A stretch of DNA of 64,000 bases from JAAXGI01 sp965206975 (GCA_965206975.1 OZ242253.1:2170001-2234000); one strand, 5' to 3'. Positions 1 through 9,619 are shown, numbered from the stretch's first letter. The notes: generated by a model not told the origin, from the letters alone. Numbers and translations: made by a program.

Positions 1-1482
1 ACCGCTCAGGGGGAAGCTCTCCCCCGGGCCCGTCCCCTCGGCCACGTCGTATACGCGAAGCAGGAACGCCGGATCGCTCAGGAGGAACTCGAGGGCGAAC
101 TGGATCCCCGCATCGAAGCTTCCTCCCTCCCGGACGCCGCGGTCGTAGAAGGAGAGGAGCGTCTCCACCTCCCCGGGCGTCGCGCCTCGGCGGTAGGCGC
201 GGCGCGCCATCCCCGAGAGGATCTCCGTCGCGCACCCTCGCGCGTCGGCCCCCTCGCCCGGGTGGCAGGTGAAGATCCGCTCCCGGCTCGGGGTGTCCTC
301 CGCGACCCCGGTCGTCCCGTAAGGGCCACCGATCTCGAGGGAGTGGACCTGCTGATACCCCATGTAGACTTCGTCATTCGCGATGAGCCGCCCACGCTCG
401 ACGGGCTGCGGAACGTCCTCCGGCTCGAAGTGCTCGCGCACGTGGGAGACGCTGACGAGGTGCGGTCCCGCTTCGACGACGGTCCGAAGCTCCAGGTGCT
501 CGTCCCCCGTCAGCATGTACGCTTCCCACTCGATGCTCCCCGGCTCGCCCGGGCCGGTGAAGCTCATCGGAGAGGGATCTCCGGGTGCCTCGCCCCCGAT
601 CGTGAAGCTCTCGAGAAGCCGTCCGTCGAGCCGCACGTCGAGCCGCTGCGGCCACCCCATCCCCATGATGTAGTCCTGCCAGTTCGTCCGGAGACGGATG
701 CGAAGGAGGTACTCGCCGCTCACCGGGAAGTGATGGGCAACCCCGATCCCCCCTCTCGTCCCGAAGGGGAGATCCTCCCCCTGCCGCCACTCCTGCAGCA
801 CGTGAAGGGGGATCTCGTGCGTCGTCGCTTCGGGACTCGCCGGCGGAAGCCCCACGGCGAGGCGGGTCACCTGCCGGGCCACCGAGAGGTAGCGCTCCAT
901 GTGGGCCGTGGAGAAGGGGAGCGCCGCCGCCATGTTGTCGAAGCTCCCGTCCGCCGTGGGATCGCCCGGAAGAAGCTCCGTGACGTCCACGTCGACCCCG
1001 AGAAGGTCGCCGACCGCGTTGTTGTATTCGAGCCGGTTCATCCGGTGGACGGGCGTCACCCTCCCGGGGTTCGGGCTCTCGGCCCACGCCCGGTCGAGCT
1101 CACCTCCGAGCCAACTTGTGACCGAGTCGTAGACGGGAGCCGCCGGCCTCGGCAGCCCGGCCGGGGGCATCATCCGGGCCTCGAGCTTCCCGATCACGCG
1201 CTCGAGCGACTCGACGTCGACCCCCGGGTCCCCGAAGTCCACCCCGTCGAAGGAGAATCCGCCGCTCCTCGAAGCATCGTTGTGGCAGGCGACGCAGTAG
1301 GAGTCCACAACCTCCCGGACGTCCGCGGCGGAGAACGGGTCCTGCAGCGGCCGGGCCGTGGGGACCGGGCCGTGGGCCCTCGCCGCCACGCTCCCGATCG
1401 CCAGGGCAGCGGCCAGGACGAGTAGCGGCACGAGTGCGCGGCCGCTTCTCCCACCCTGACTCCGGCGCCGCGGAACTTCCAC
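1..1482 (-). CDS. Secreted c-type cytochrome protein with DUF1587/DUF1595/DUF1592 domains, 3' end outside window
   Basis: This is a planctomycete-type multidomain cytochrome protein, probably periplasmic; the exact substrate of the family is unknown. I chose the GTG at 1480-1482 because a GGAGGGG ribosome site lies just upstream and a hydrophobic signal segment (about residues 16-36) follows. A single haem-binding CVACH motif is at residues 63-67. The segment with RMNRLEYNNAVGDLLG (about 140-165) matches DUF1587. The later part with RRAYRRGATPGEVETLLSFY matches DUF1595, followed by GIQFALEFLLSDPAFLLR, a DUF1592 start. About 494 residues are present and the reading frame is open at the window edge, so DUF1588/DUF1585 domains probably follow. 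Long open frames on the plus strand here are high-GC shadows. Confidence 0.88.
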   Translation of the reverse strand, partial: MEVPRRRSQGGRSGRALVPLLVLAAALAIGSVAARAHGPVPTARPLQDPFSAADVREVVDSYCVACHNDASRSGGFSFDGVDFGDPGVDVESLERVIGKLEARMMPPAGLPRPAAPVYDSVTSWLGGELDRAWAESPNPGRVTPVHRMNRLEYNNAVGDLLGVDVDVTELLPGDPTADGSFDNMAAALPFSTAHMERYLSVARQVTRLAVGLPPASPEATTHEIPLHVLQEWRQGEDLPFGTRGGIGVAHHFPVSGEYLLRIRLRTNWQDYIMGMGWPQRLDVRLDGRLLESFTIGGEAPGDPSPMSFTGPGEPGSIEWEAYMLTGDEHLELRTVVEAGPHLVSVSHVREHFEPEDVPQPVERGRLIANDEVYMGYQQVHSLEIGGPYGTTGVAEDTPSRERIFTCHPGEGADARGCATEILSGMARRAYRRGATPGEVETLLSFYDRGVREGGSFDAGIQFALEFLLSDPAFLLRVYDVAEGTGPGESFPLSG

Positions 1483-1879
1483 CTGAGACTCCCCTCCTCT
1501 GGGCCTCCCGCCCCTCGGGACGCGTGGCACGCCCCGGATACGCGGGTCGATCGACTCACGTGGCAGGAGCCCCGCACCCGCCAGAGCCTCGCACGCTCCG
1601 CCACGCGGCCGGCCACCGATGCACGACGGCGGCCGGAGCGATCACTCCGTCTTCCAGCAGGCCGGCGACACCCCTCGGGGCAGGAGCAGAGCGGGCGTGC
1701 TGCCGCATTCACCAACGGAACATAGTAGGCCACGAGCGCCGTGCCGCGCCACGCTTCGCCTCCTCCCGCCCCAGAGCGAAGAGGGGTCCGCAAGACACGT
1801 CAAGAGTCGCTCTTCAGCTTCCGGAGCGCCGAGCCTGGGGTCCGCGAGGGGACCCGGGGCCGGCCGCACGGAGAGCCCG
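1483..1879. other. Intergenic gap, no gene seen
   Basis: I find no supported coding region. A weak hairpin (GGGTCC at 1838-1843 with GGACCC at 1850-1855) lies just downstream of sdhB. It could end the sdh transcript but has no T run. Confidence 0.4.
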
Positions 1880-2638
1880 CTAGGAGGTCTTCCCCCTTCG
1901 CCCCGTGAGGACGCGGAGGACTCGCGAGACCGGATCAAAGAGCTGATCCACGACCCGCTCCTTCAGGGGAATGATCGCGTTGTCCGTAATCGTGATGTGC
2001 TCGGGGCAAACATTCGTGCAGCACTTCGTGATGTTGCAGTAGCCGATCCCCCCGTCTTCCCAGAGCTCCCCGGCACGGGTCTCTTCATCGAGGGGGTGCA
2101 TCTCGAGCGCCGCCGCGTACACCAGGAAGCGCGGGCCGATGAACTCCTCGTGCTTGTGATGCTCCCTGAGCACGTGGCAGACGTCCTGACAGAGGTAGCA
2201 TTCGATGCACTTCCTGAACTCCATCACCCGGTCCACGTCACGCTGATCCATCCTCCAGGTGCCATCCTCCGCATCGGGCGGACGGGGGCTGAAGGGCCGG
2301 ATCCCCTTCTTCACCTCGTAGTTCCAAGAGACGTCCGTCACAAGGTCCTTGATCGGGGGAAAGGCCTTCATCGGCTCGATCGTCACCGGCAGCTCCTCCG
2401 GGAGCGAGTCGAGCCGCGTCATGCACATGAGGCGGGGCACGCCATTCACCTCGGCCGAGCACGAACCGCACTTCCCCGCCTTGCAGTTCCAGCGCACGGC
2501 GAGATCCTGTGCCTTCTCCGCCTGGATCTGGTGCACCGCATCGAGGACCACCATCCCCTCGCTCACCTCGGTCGTGTAGTCCTCGAGCGCGCCGCTTCCG
2601 GCGTCGCCGCGCCAGATCCTGAACGTCCCCTCGGCCAT
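1880..2638 (-). CDS. sdhB: Succinate dehydrogenase iron-sulfur subunit
   Basis: This is the electron-transfer subunit of complex II, passing electrons from the SdhA flavin to the membrane anchor. The 252-residue product starts MAEGTFRIWRGD. The plant-type [2Fe-2S] ligands are C52, C57, C60 and C72 (CKAGKCGSC then MCM). C144/C147/C150/C154 (CIECYLCQDVC) and C201/C206/C207/C211 (CNITKCCTNVC) would hold the remaining clusters. The ATG overlaps the sdhA stop as TGATG, so translation is coupled. Length and sequence style resemble the ~250-residue SdhB of actinobacterial Sdh1-type enzymes more than E. coli SdhB. A fumarate reductase role cannot be excluded from sequence alone. Confidence 0.93.
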   Translation of the reverse strand: MAEGTFRIWRGDAGSGALEDYTTEVSEGMVVLDAVHQIQAEKAQDLAVRWNCKAGKCGSCSAEVNGVPRLMCMTRLDSLPEELPVTIEPMKAFPPIKDLVTDVSWNYEVKKGIRPFSPRPPDAEDGTWRMDQRDVDRVMEFRKCIECYLCQDVCHVLREHHKHEEFIGPRFLVYAAALEMHPLDEETRAGELWEDGGIGYCNITKCCTNVCPEHITITDNAIIPLKERVVDQLFDPVSRVLRVLTGRRGKTS

Positions 2639-4455
2639 CAGCCCATCTCCTTGATGATGGCGGCCAGCTCCTCGGGTACCTCCGGGACCGGCACCCTCTC
2701 CACCTCCATCTCTCCACCCTCCCCCTTCCTCACGACGAGGTTCACCCGGCCCCACTCGGGATCCTTCCCGGGGAAGTCGTCCCGCGTGTGCGCGCCCCGG
2801 CTCTCCTCCCTCGCGAGCGCCGCCCGCGCCACAGCCTCGGCGGAGGTGAGGAGGTTGTGCAGGTCGAGCGCGGTGTGCCAGCCGCCGTTGTACTCGCGGC
2901 TTCCGGGCGACGCGGCCTTCCCCGCGCGTTCCCGCAGCCGGTCGATTGTCTCGAGGGCGGACGAGAGCTTCTCGCAGTCCCGGATGATCCCGACCCCGTT
3001 CTGCATCGTGTCCTGCAGGTCGTACTGGATCTGGTAGGGGTTCTCCCCACCGGCGCCGTTCCCCTCGAAGGGGGCGAGCGCCTGGCAAGCGGCCGCCTCC
3101 ACCTCTGCCTCGTCGAACCCCTCCGTGCCGTTCTCCGCCGCGAAGTCCGTGGCGTACTCTCCGGCCCGCCTCCCGAAGACAAGGAGGTCGGAGAGGGAGT
3201 TCCCCCCGAGCCGGTTCGCCCCGTGGAGCCCGGCCGCGCACTCCCCCGCTGCGTATAGGCCCGGGAGGGCGGACATCTGCGTCTCGGCATCGACGCGGAT
3301 CCCGCCCATCGCGTAGTGGGTCGTCGGCCCCACCTCCATCGGGGTCTCCGTGATGTCGAGCCCCGCCAGCTCCTTGAACTGGTGGTACATCCCCGGGAGC
3401 TTCCGCCGGATGTGCTCCGCGTGGTTCGCCACCTTCTCCCGGAGCCACGCAATGTCGAGATACACCCCGCCGTGCGGGCTCCCCCGTCCCTCCTCGACCT
3501 CCGTCAGGATCTTCCGCGCCACATGGTCCCTTGTGAGGAGCTCGGGGGGACGCCTCGCATCCGGGTCCCCCGCGCAGTAGCGCCACCCCTCCTCCTCGGA
3601 CTCCGCCGTCTGGCCCTGGTACAGCTCGGGAATCCCCTCGAACATGAAGCGCTTCCCCTCGCCGTTTCGAAGCACGCCCCCCTCGCCCCGCACGCCCTCC
3701 GTCACGAGGATCCCCCGCACCGAGGGGGGCCAGACCATCCCGGTCGGATGGAACTGCACGAACTCCATGTCCACCAGCTCCGCGCCCGCGTCGTACGCGA
3801 GCGTGTGCCCGTCACCCGTGTACTCCCACGAGTTCGAGGTGATGCGAAACGCCTTCCCGAGCCCCCCCGTCGCCATCACCACGGCGCCCGCGCGGAGGAG
3901 GAGAAAGCGCCCCCGCTCGCGTTCGTAGCCGAAGGCCCCGACCACCCGCCCGCCCCCGGTCAGGAGGCGCGTGACGGTGCACTCCATGTGGAAGTCGATC
4001 CCCTGGTGGATCCCGTGGTCCTGGAGCGTCCGGATCATCTCGAGGCCCGTGCGGTCCCCCACGTGGGCCAGGCGGGGGTAGGCGTGCCCCCCGAAGTTCC
4101 GCTGCAGGATCCGCCCGTCCGCCGTCCGGTCGAAGAGGGCGCCCCACGCCTCGAGCTCCCGGATCCGGTCCGGGGCCTCCCTCGCATGGATCTCCGCCAT
4201 CCGCCAGTCGTTCAGGTACTGCCCACCCCGCATCGTGTCGGCGAAGTGAACCCGCCAGCCGTCGCGCTCGTCCACGTTCCCCATCGCGGCGGCGGCGCCT
4301 CCCTCCGCCATGACCGTGTGCGCCTTCCCGAGGAGGGACTTGGAGACGACCCCGACCCGCACGCCCCGGCTCGCCGCCTCGACGGCCGCCCGCAGGCCCG
4401 CCCCCCCGGCGCCGATCACGAGGACGTCGTACTCGTGGATCCGGTAGTCGGCCAT
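2638..4455 (-). CDS. sdhA: Succinate dehydrogenase/fumarate reductase flavoprotein subunit
   Basis: This catalytic subunit oxidises succinate to fumarate using covalently bound FAD. The 605-residue protein has the FAD dinucleotide motif GAGGAGLRAA (residues 15-24). The expected flavin-linking His is H46 in KAHTVMAEGG. The substrate-site signatures QFHPTG and GANRLGGNSLSDLLVFGRR are present. The ATG at 4453-4455 overlaps the stop of the upstream anchor gene (TGATG), and its own stop overlaps sdhB in the same way. This gives a compact sdhC-sdhA-sdhB operon read leftwards. Nothing is missing among the key motifs. Confidence 0.95.
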   Translation of the reverse strand: MADYRIHEYDVLVIGAGGAGLRAAVEAASRGVRVGVVSKSLLGKAHTVMAEGGAAAAMGNVDERDGWRVHFADTMRGGQYLNDWRMAEIHAREAPDRIRELEAWGALFDRTADGRILQRNFGGHAYPRLAHVGDRTGLEMIRTLQDHGIHQGIDFHMECTVTRLLTGGGRVVGAFGYERERGRFLLLRAGAVVMATGGLGKAFRITSNSWEYTGDGHTLAYDAGAELVDMEFVQFHPTGMVWPPSVRGILVTEGVRGEGGVLRNGEGKRFMFEGIPELYQGQTAESEEEGWRYCAGDPDARRPPELLTRDHVARKILTEVEEGRGSPHGGVYLDIAWLREKVANHAEHIRRKLPGMYHQFKELAGLDITETPMEVGPTTHYAMGGIRVDAETQMSALPGLYAAGECAAGLHGANRLGGNSLSDLLVFGRRAGEYATDFAAENGTEGFDEAEVEAAACQALAPFEGNGAGGENPYQIQYDLQDTMQNGVGIIRDCEKLSSALETIDRLRERAGKAASPGSREYNGGWHTALDLHNLLTSAEAVARAALAREESRGAHTRDDFPGKDPEWGRVNLVVRKGEGGEMEVERVPVPEVPEELAAIIKEMG

Positions 4456-5261
4456 CAGAAGATCCTGAGATCCGTCCAGACGCCCATCGCGCACATCCGG
4501 ACGTAGACGTCCGAGAAGCCCACCCAGACGAGACTCATCCACGCCCACAGCATGTGCCGGCGGTTCAGGCACGAGACGCACCGGTAGGTGGCGGCGTGAG
4601 CCGACCGCTTCGAGATCTGCGTCAGGCGGCCCCCGACGAGGTGCCTGAGGGAGTGGCAGCCGAGCGTGTACCCGCTGAGGAGGACGACATTCAGAAGGAG
4701 GACGAGGCTCCCGACGCCCACCCCGAATGTGGCCCCTCCCACCGCCGGATCCTCGAACCAGAACCCCTTCCACGCGTCGTAGGAGAGGAAGAAGAGGAGC
4801 GCGAGGGCGAAGATCAGGAAGTAGCGGTGCACGTTCTGAAGGACGAGGGGGAGGCGGCGCTCACCCAGGTACGCGCTCCGGGGCTCGCCCACGGCGCACG
4901 AGGGCGGATCCGCCCAGAAGGCCTTGTAGTACGCCCCCCGGTAGTAGTAGCAGGTGAGCCGGAACCCGACGGGGGCCCAGAGGATCAGGAAGGCGGGGGA
5001 GAAGGGGAGCCACCCGGGCCACCAACCCGGCCTCGGACCGAAGAGGGCGTGCGGAGAGTCGCCGAAGATCTCCGGGGAGTAGAATGGGGAGAGGTACGAG
5101 CCCGACTCGTAGAACTCTCCCTGGAATGCGGCCCACGTGCTGTAGACCACGAATGTCGAGAAGCCGAGGAAGACGACGAGCGGCTTGATCCACCACGCAT
5201 CCGGGCGACTCGTCTGGCCGAAGGCGCGGGGGGCGGGGAGAGAGGATACCGCATCCGGCAC
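4455..5261 (-). CDS. sdhC: Succinate dehydrogenase membrane anchor subunit, single-polypeptide type
   Basis: This is the quinone-reducing membrane anchor of complex II. The open frame extends further upstream, but a GTG at 5259-5261 has a GGAGG site about 8 bases away and gives a 268-residue product. The longer versions would run into the divergent NHL gene. Five hydrophobic segments are visible: WWIKPLVVFLGFSTFVVYST, the FLILWAPVGFRL region, the HRYFLIFALALLFFLS region, the GVGSLVLLLNVVLLSG region and the LWAWMSLVWVGFSDVY region. Candidate haem-ligand histidines occur in VHRYF and CHSLRHL. A single ~270-residue anchor encoded before SdhA and SdhB is the arrangement of actinobacterial Sdh1. 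That comparison is from family knowledge, not from alignment. Confidence 0.85.
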   Translation of the reverse strand: MPDAVSSLPAPRAFGQTSRPDAWWIKPLVVFLGFSTFVVYSTWAAFQGEFYESGSYLSPFYSPEIFGDSPHALFGPRPGWWPGWLPFSPAFLILWAPVGFRLTCYYYRGAYYKAFWADPPSCAVGEPRSAYLGERRLPLVLQNVHRYFLIFALALLFFLSYDAWKGFWFEDPAVGGATFGVGVGSLVLLLNVVLLSGYTLGCHSLRHLVGGRLTQISKRSAHAATYRCVSCLNRRHMLWAWMSLVWVGFSDVYVRMCAMGVWTDLRIF

Positions 5262-5562
5262 GACGAGGCCCTCCGTCTGGAGCTTGCGGGTTCCCCTGCG
5301 ACCAGGGGTGAAGTCGGAGGGAGCACAGGGGGGTTCCGGCCTCCTCCGCGCGCGTCGGCCCGAAGAATACAGGGGCGGACTACCGGGGTCCAGAGCCGGT
5401 CCCCCCGGACGGGGCATGCGAGGGGGATGGCGGTTGACGCTTGCCGGTTTTCCATAGGCGAGACATTTTGGGGGGTCCAAAGGCTGCCTCTGGACCCCGC
5501 AGGGTCCGGGCCACGTGCGATTGTCAGTGGATGACCACCCATCCGTGAGGGAGAGTCCAGCG

Positions 5563-6612
5563 ATGTTCAGTTCCGACCGAGTCCGTCTCATCGCAATCTT
5601 CGCCGCCGCCTTCGCGGCGCTCACCGCCGCTTCGGCGGAGGCCCAGAACCACGCCCCGAATCCGTACGAGACGCTCGAGGACTATGCACCTCTCCCGGAT
5701 GGACGGAGCTGGGGTTCGACCAGCGCGGTCGAAACCTCACCGGACGGTGAGACGATCTGGGCCATCGACCGCTGCGGAGCGAACAGCTGCGACACGGATG
5801 TCCCGGGGGCCTCGGAGCTTGACATCGTCTTCGAGTTCGACAAGGACGGAAATATCCTGAGGCAGTGGGGCGCCGGCGAGTTCGTGTGGCCCCACGGAAT
5901 CGACGTGGACGCGGATGGGAACGTCTGGGTCGCGGACGCCCGCGGGAATGAGGCAGGGACGAACGGCCACACCGCCAAGAAGTTCAGCCCGGACGGGGAG
6001 CTCCTCATGACGCTCGGCACACCGGGCGTCGCCGGGCGGACCCGGGACACCTTCGATCAGCCGAATGACGTCCTCGTCGCCCCCGACGGGAGCATCTTCG
6101 TGGCCGACGGCCACCCGGCGAACGGGAACAACCGGATCGTCAAGTTCTCTGCCGGTGGGGACTACATGTTGGAGTGGGGCGAGACGGGCTCAGAGCCCGG
6201 CCAGTTCCGCACCCCCCACGCGCTCGCCCTGGATTCGGAGGGGCTCCTCTACGTGGGCGACCGAAGCAATCGGCGGGTGCAGATCTTCGACCAGGAGGGG
6301 ACCTTCATCCGGGACCTGTACCACGTGGGACGCGCGAGCGGGATCACGATCGACGAGTTCGACCGGCTCTACGTGGCCGACTCGGAGTCGAACTACGGGA
6401 GAAACCCGGGCTACAAGCGCGGCATCCGGATCATCGACACCGGGGACTACCGCGTCCTCGCCTTCATCCCCGACCCGGAGCCGGATCAGGACAACGCGGG
6501 AACGAGCGCAGCCGAAGGGGTGGCGGTCGACAATGCGGGGAACGTATACGGAGCCGAAGTCGGTCCGAGACAGCTCGTGAAGCACGTCCTCCCCGGAGGC
6601 GTCATCCGCTAG
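5563..6612 (+). CDS. Secreted NHL-repeat beta-propeller protein
   Basis: This is a 349-residue exported protein with a Sec signal peptide (hydrophobic core about residues 8-24, cleavage near AEAQ). The rest is made of NHL-type blades, with repeats such as WPHGIDVDADGNVWVADA, QPNDVLVAPDGSIFVADG and TPHALALDSEGLLYVGDR. Such six-bladed propellers bind ligands or act as lyases, and the activity here cannot be assigned. The ATG at 5563 is preferred over the upstream in-frame start because a GAGGGAGAG site precedes it. It is divergent from the sdh operon. A clear paralogue lies at 34854-35906. Confidence 0.88.
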   Translation: MFSSDRVRLIAIFAAAFAALTAASAEAQNHAPNPYETLEDYAPLPDGRSWGSTSAVETSPDGETIWAIDRCGANSCDTDVPGASELDIVFEFDKDGNILRQWGAGEFVWPHGIDVDADGNVWVADARGNEAGTNGHTAKKFSPDGELLMTLGTPGVAGRTRDTFDQPNDVLVAPDGSIFVADGHPANGNNRIVKFSAGGDYMLEWGETGSEPGQFRTPHALALDSEGLLYVGDRSNRRVQIFDQEGTFIRDLYHVGRASGITIDEFDRLYVADSESNYGRNPGYKRGIRIIDTGDYRVLAFIPDPEPDQDNAGTSAAEGVAVDNAGNVYGAEVGPRQLVKHVLPGGVIR

Positions 6613-6679
6613 AGGCGGCCACGACCCGTCAGTTGGAAGCCTCTTCCTTGGGAAGCCGGTGCTGCTTCGGGGCCAGGCC

Positions 6680-7504
6680 ATGACGCGGCTGGTCCACCTC
6701 CTCGCCGCCGCCGCGCCGGCGCTCTTCGTCGTCGGCTTCGGCCTCCCGCGTCCCGTCGACACGGGGCCGAGCGGCGCTCCGCGCCCGGAACGTCACTCGG
6801 CAGTATCGGAGGCGCCGGCCGGGGGCGGGGGTTCCGCTCCCTCGGTCCTCGCGGCCTCAGGGGCGGAGGTCGCAGAGGCGCCTCTGCGCGTGGCGCTTCA
6901 GGCCGGGCACTGGAAGGCGCAGGAGGCGCCGGACGAGCTGAGGGGACTTCGAAACAACGGCGGAACGTCGGGGGGGGGGAAGGCCGAGTGGGAGGTGAAC
7001 CTCGAGATCGCCCGCCTCGCCGGCGCGCTCCTCGAGGACGCGGGCTACGCCGTCGACATCCTCCCCGCAACCGTTCCCCAGGCCTACAGGGCCGACGCCT
7101 TCGTGGCGATCCACGCGGACGGGAACAACGATTCCTCCGTCGACGGCTACCGGGTCGGGTCGCCGAGGAGGGATGCGACGCGCCGGGCGTCTGAGCTCGC
7201 GGACGTGTTGACGGAAACCTACGGGGAGGCGACAGGGATCCGCCTCCTCCCGGTGGCTACCCGGAGGATGCGCGGGTACTACGCATTCCGGTACACCCGG
7301 TACCGGCACGCGATTCACCCGACGACGGTAGGGGTGATCATCGAGACCGGGTTCCTGACGAATCCGGGGGACCGGGAGGTGATCGTCGGGGACCCCGCCC
7401 GAGCCGCGGACGGAATCTTCGAGGGCGTGACCCGCTTCCTCGGGCCACCCACCCTCGAGGCGGCGGAGATGCCCCCTCCGACCCCATCCTTGGGAGTTCA
7501 GTAG
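6680..7504 (+). CDS. N-acetylmuramoyl-L-alanine amidase (Amidase_3 family)
   Basis: This zinc hydrolase is predicted to cleave the amide bond between MurNAc and the stem peptide of peptidoglycan. The expected ligand set is visible in order: His in ALQAGH, Glu in the AEWEVNLEIA stretch, His in VAIHADGN and the catalytic Glu in IIETGFLTN. An N-terminal hydrophobic segment and a low-complexity Gly/Ala/Pro-rich stretch precede the catalytic domain, so it is exported. There is no AMIN or SPOR domain. The ATG at 6680 is favoured, but a GTG at 6659 in the same frame is possible because neither start has a strong ribosome site. It follows the NHL gene by 67 bases and may be cotranscribed. Confidence 0.88.
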   Translation: MTRLVHLLAAAAPALFVVGFGLPRPVDTGPSGAPRPERHSAVSEAPAGGGGSAPSVLAASGAEVAEAPLRVALQAGHWKAQEAPDELRGLRNNGGTSGGGKAEWEVNLEIARLAGALLEDAGYAVDILPATVPQAYRADAFVAIHADGNNDSSVDGYRVGSPRRDATRRASELADVLTETYGEATGIRLLPVATRRMRGYYAFRYTRYRHAIHPTTVGVIIETGFLTNPGDREVIVGDPARAADGIFEGVTRFLGPPTLEAAEMPPPTPSLGVQ

Positions 7505-7636
7505 CCGACCAGAACGGCTGAGGTGACAGCAGGCGTCTCAGGCAGCCCCCGGCCGGAGCCCGCGTCCCCCTCCGAGTCGTGCAGTTCCCCGGCGCTCTAC
7601 ACACACGTGCCGCCCCCCGTCGGATCGCACCGATCT

Positions 7637-7772
7637 CCAGCATGTGCAGAAGAAGATCGATCTGGCCAAGCACGCGGTTTCGCGCCTGATCGAACACCAC
7701 CGATCGTTCGCCGCAACCTCCTGCCCTAGGTGCACCGGGAGGCGACACATGAAGATGGCGTGCTCCCTCATC
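7637..7772. repeat. Dispersed intergenic repeat, copy 1, between convergent genes
   Basis: This stretch aligns with 17177-17330. Shared blocks are GAAGAAGATC, CACGCGGTTTCGCGCC, GATCGAACACCACCGA, TCGCCGC and, further on, CATGAAGATGGCGTGC. Copy 1 lacks about 25 bases that copy 2 has in the middle. CGCG-GTTT-CGCG can fold as a small hairpin. Both copies lie between convergent genes. In the plus frame both could read HV-KKI-LA-HAVSR-IEHHR, so a coding relic is also possible. Confidence 0.7.
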
Positions 7773-7885
7773 GAAGGTATACAGCCTTCCCGCAGCGCAG
7801 GGACTGCTTGGATAAGCGATCCCCTCTTTTGGATGGCCAGTGAACAACACAGGAGTGTACGTACCGCTCACAACCAGGAGACTCG

Positions 7886-9448
7886 TTAGTTCAAGCTCCG
7901 CGCTCCATCTCGACAAGCGGGCCACTCTCTAGGCTGCCCATCGCGGCCCATCGGGAGGATGGCACGCTCTCTCGGGAGTCGATCCGGCTCCTCCGAAGCA
8001 AGATACGCGAGCATCGCCACGAGAGTCGCGTTGTTCTTGAGGTCGTCCATCACGATCTTGTCGAAGGTGTCGCGATTCGTGTGCCACGTATAGGTGCCAT
8101 AGTCCCAGCTGAGCGAGCTGAGGGAGAAAGCCGGCGCGCCCGCGCAGATGAACGACGCATAGTCGCTGCCACCACCACCTGGCGAGCCAGGAATCTGCAG
8201 GCGGATGTTGCTGGTGATCTCGCTCGGAATTTGTGCGAACCACTTGCCAAAGTAAGCGCCCACACCGGACAGCCCCTGCATCGAGATTCGAGTCACGCGA
8301 CCCGTTCCATTGTCCTGATTGAACAGGGCCTGCAGCCCGTCCACGACCTCGGGGTGGTCAGACACGAACGCCCTCGAACCGTTGAGGCCTTGCTCTTCAC
8401 CGTTCCAATGCCCCACGAGGATCGTGCGTCGAGGCCGGGGATACATGGTCTTGAGAATCCGCATCGCCTCCATCATCGTGACCGTGCCCGTTCCATTGTC
8501 CGTAGCACCTGATCCCCCGTCCCACGAATCGAAGTGTGCCGAGAGCAGGATGTACTCGTTCGGCAGCTCTGCCCCCCGAATCGTCCCCAGAGTGTTCCAG
8601 ACATCAACCGTCCCCAAGTCCTGAGATTCCGCTTCGACTTGGAGTATGGGAGCTTGACCGTTCTCGGCGAGGCGTGAAACCAGACCGTAGTCCTCGCAAC
8701 CGACATCGATCGTCGGAATCGTCTCGGTCCATGCGCTGAAGAGCTTTTGCACCCCCCACCCCTCGGACCACCGAGACTGAATGATGCCTGCAGCGCCCGC
8801 AGCCTCGATTTGGACGCTGACCTCGCGCGGGTTCGCGCCAGCAAACTCCATATCCTGGCTCCACGTCTCCTGCGCGGCCTCTCGCTCCGATCGCATCCGG
8901 TCGAGCGACTCGGGGGTTGCGAACTCGACCCAGTTGTCGTCGGGCCGGCAGGTCGGTTGCGCGAAGCTGGTCAGTACAAACTTCCCGGCCACACTCCCGA
9001 GGAACGTCTCCCAGTCGGCCGAGGAGCTGAGTGATGGGATAGCCACGGCCTCGCCCACGACAGCACCGTCCGTTCCTGGACTCCACGCAAGCATCATCGC
9101 TTCCAACGTCCTCACGCGTGGCTCGAGCAGATCGACGTGAGTAGTGCCGCGGGCCCAGCCGCGCCAGGATCCGTAGCTCTCTTGCCTCACCTCGATGCCC
9201 CAGCTCCCGTACATTTCCATCACCCAGTCAGAGGCAGCCTCAGAACCTGGACTCCCGGTGAGCCGTGGTCCGATCGAGTCAGCCAGAACTTGCGAGAGGG
9301 CGGATGCTTGAGATCGCTGCATCCCTTCCACCCAGATCCCACGGATGATCGGGTCGTCCGTGGCGAATTGTTGGGCGCCTTGGAGGCCAGGGGCGGTTAG
9401 GCTGAGGGCGACCGCGATTCGGGCACACTCCTTGATCCGGTTTCGCAT
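7886..9448 (-). CDS. Secreted M28-family zinc aminopeptidase
   Basis: This is a predicted exported metallopeptidase that removes N-terminal residues from peptides. The 520-residue protein begins with a signal peptide (about residues 1-25). The middle region has the features of an inserted PA-type domain. The M28 metal ligands appear in order: H in LLSAHFDSW, D in GATDNGTG, EE in HWNGEEQG (base plus ligand), D in FNQDNGTG and H in YTWHTNRDTFDK. The start at 9448 is supported by an AGGAG site. It converges on the amidase gene, with the dispersed repeat in the gap. No partner gene hints at a specific substrate. Confidence 0.92.
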   Translation of the reverse strand: MRNRIKECARIAVALSLTAPGLQGAQQFATDDPIIRGIWVEGMQRSQASALSQVLADSIGPRLTGSPGSEAASDWVMEMYGSWGIEVRQESYGSWRGWARGTTHVDLLEPRVRTLEAMMLAWSPGTDGAVVGEAVAIPSLSSSADWETFLGSVAGKFVLTSFAQPTCRPDDNWVEFATPESLDRMRSEREAAQETWSQDMEFAGANPREVSVQIEAAGAAGIIQSRWSEGWGVQKLFSAWTETIPTIDVGCEDYGLVSRLAENGQAPILQVEAESQDLGTVDVWNTLGTIRGAELPNEYILLSAHFDSWDGGSGATDNGTGTVTMMEAMRILKTMYPRPRRTILVGHWNGEEQGLNGSRAFVSDHPEVVDGLQALFNQDNGTGRVTRISMQGLSGVGAYFGKWFAQIPSEITSNIRLQIPGSPGGGGSDYASFICAGAPAFSLSSLSWDYGTYTWHTNRDTFDKIVMDDLKNNATLVAMLAYLASEEPDRLPRERAILPMGRDGQPREWPACRDGARSLN

Positions 9449-9619
9449 CGTTGGGTCTCCTGGGATAGTGACAACGACGGAGCCTGCCTTGCCTGCGACT
9501 TCGCACCGATCCGGGATCCGGTGCCTATGAGCGGTTCGCAGGAGTCGTACCTTTCCGCAGAATGAAGTTCGGCCTCAACATTCGGTCGATCGTATCTCTC
9601 GTCCCCGATATATCGACTC

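Noticed and set aside
262..1425. Long plus-strand open frame opposite the cytochrome protein
   Set aside because: Arg/Pro/His-rich shadow with no domain; the minus strand carries CVACH and DUF1587/1592 motifs with a good start.
3316..4506. 396-codon plus-strand frame opposite sdhA
   Set aside because: High-GC antisense shadow; sdhA has every expected catalytic motif.
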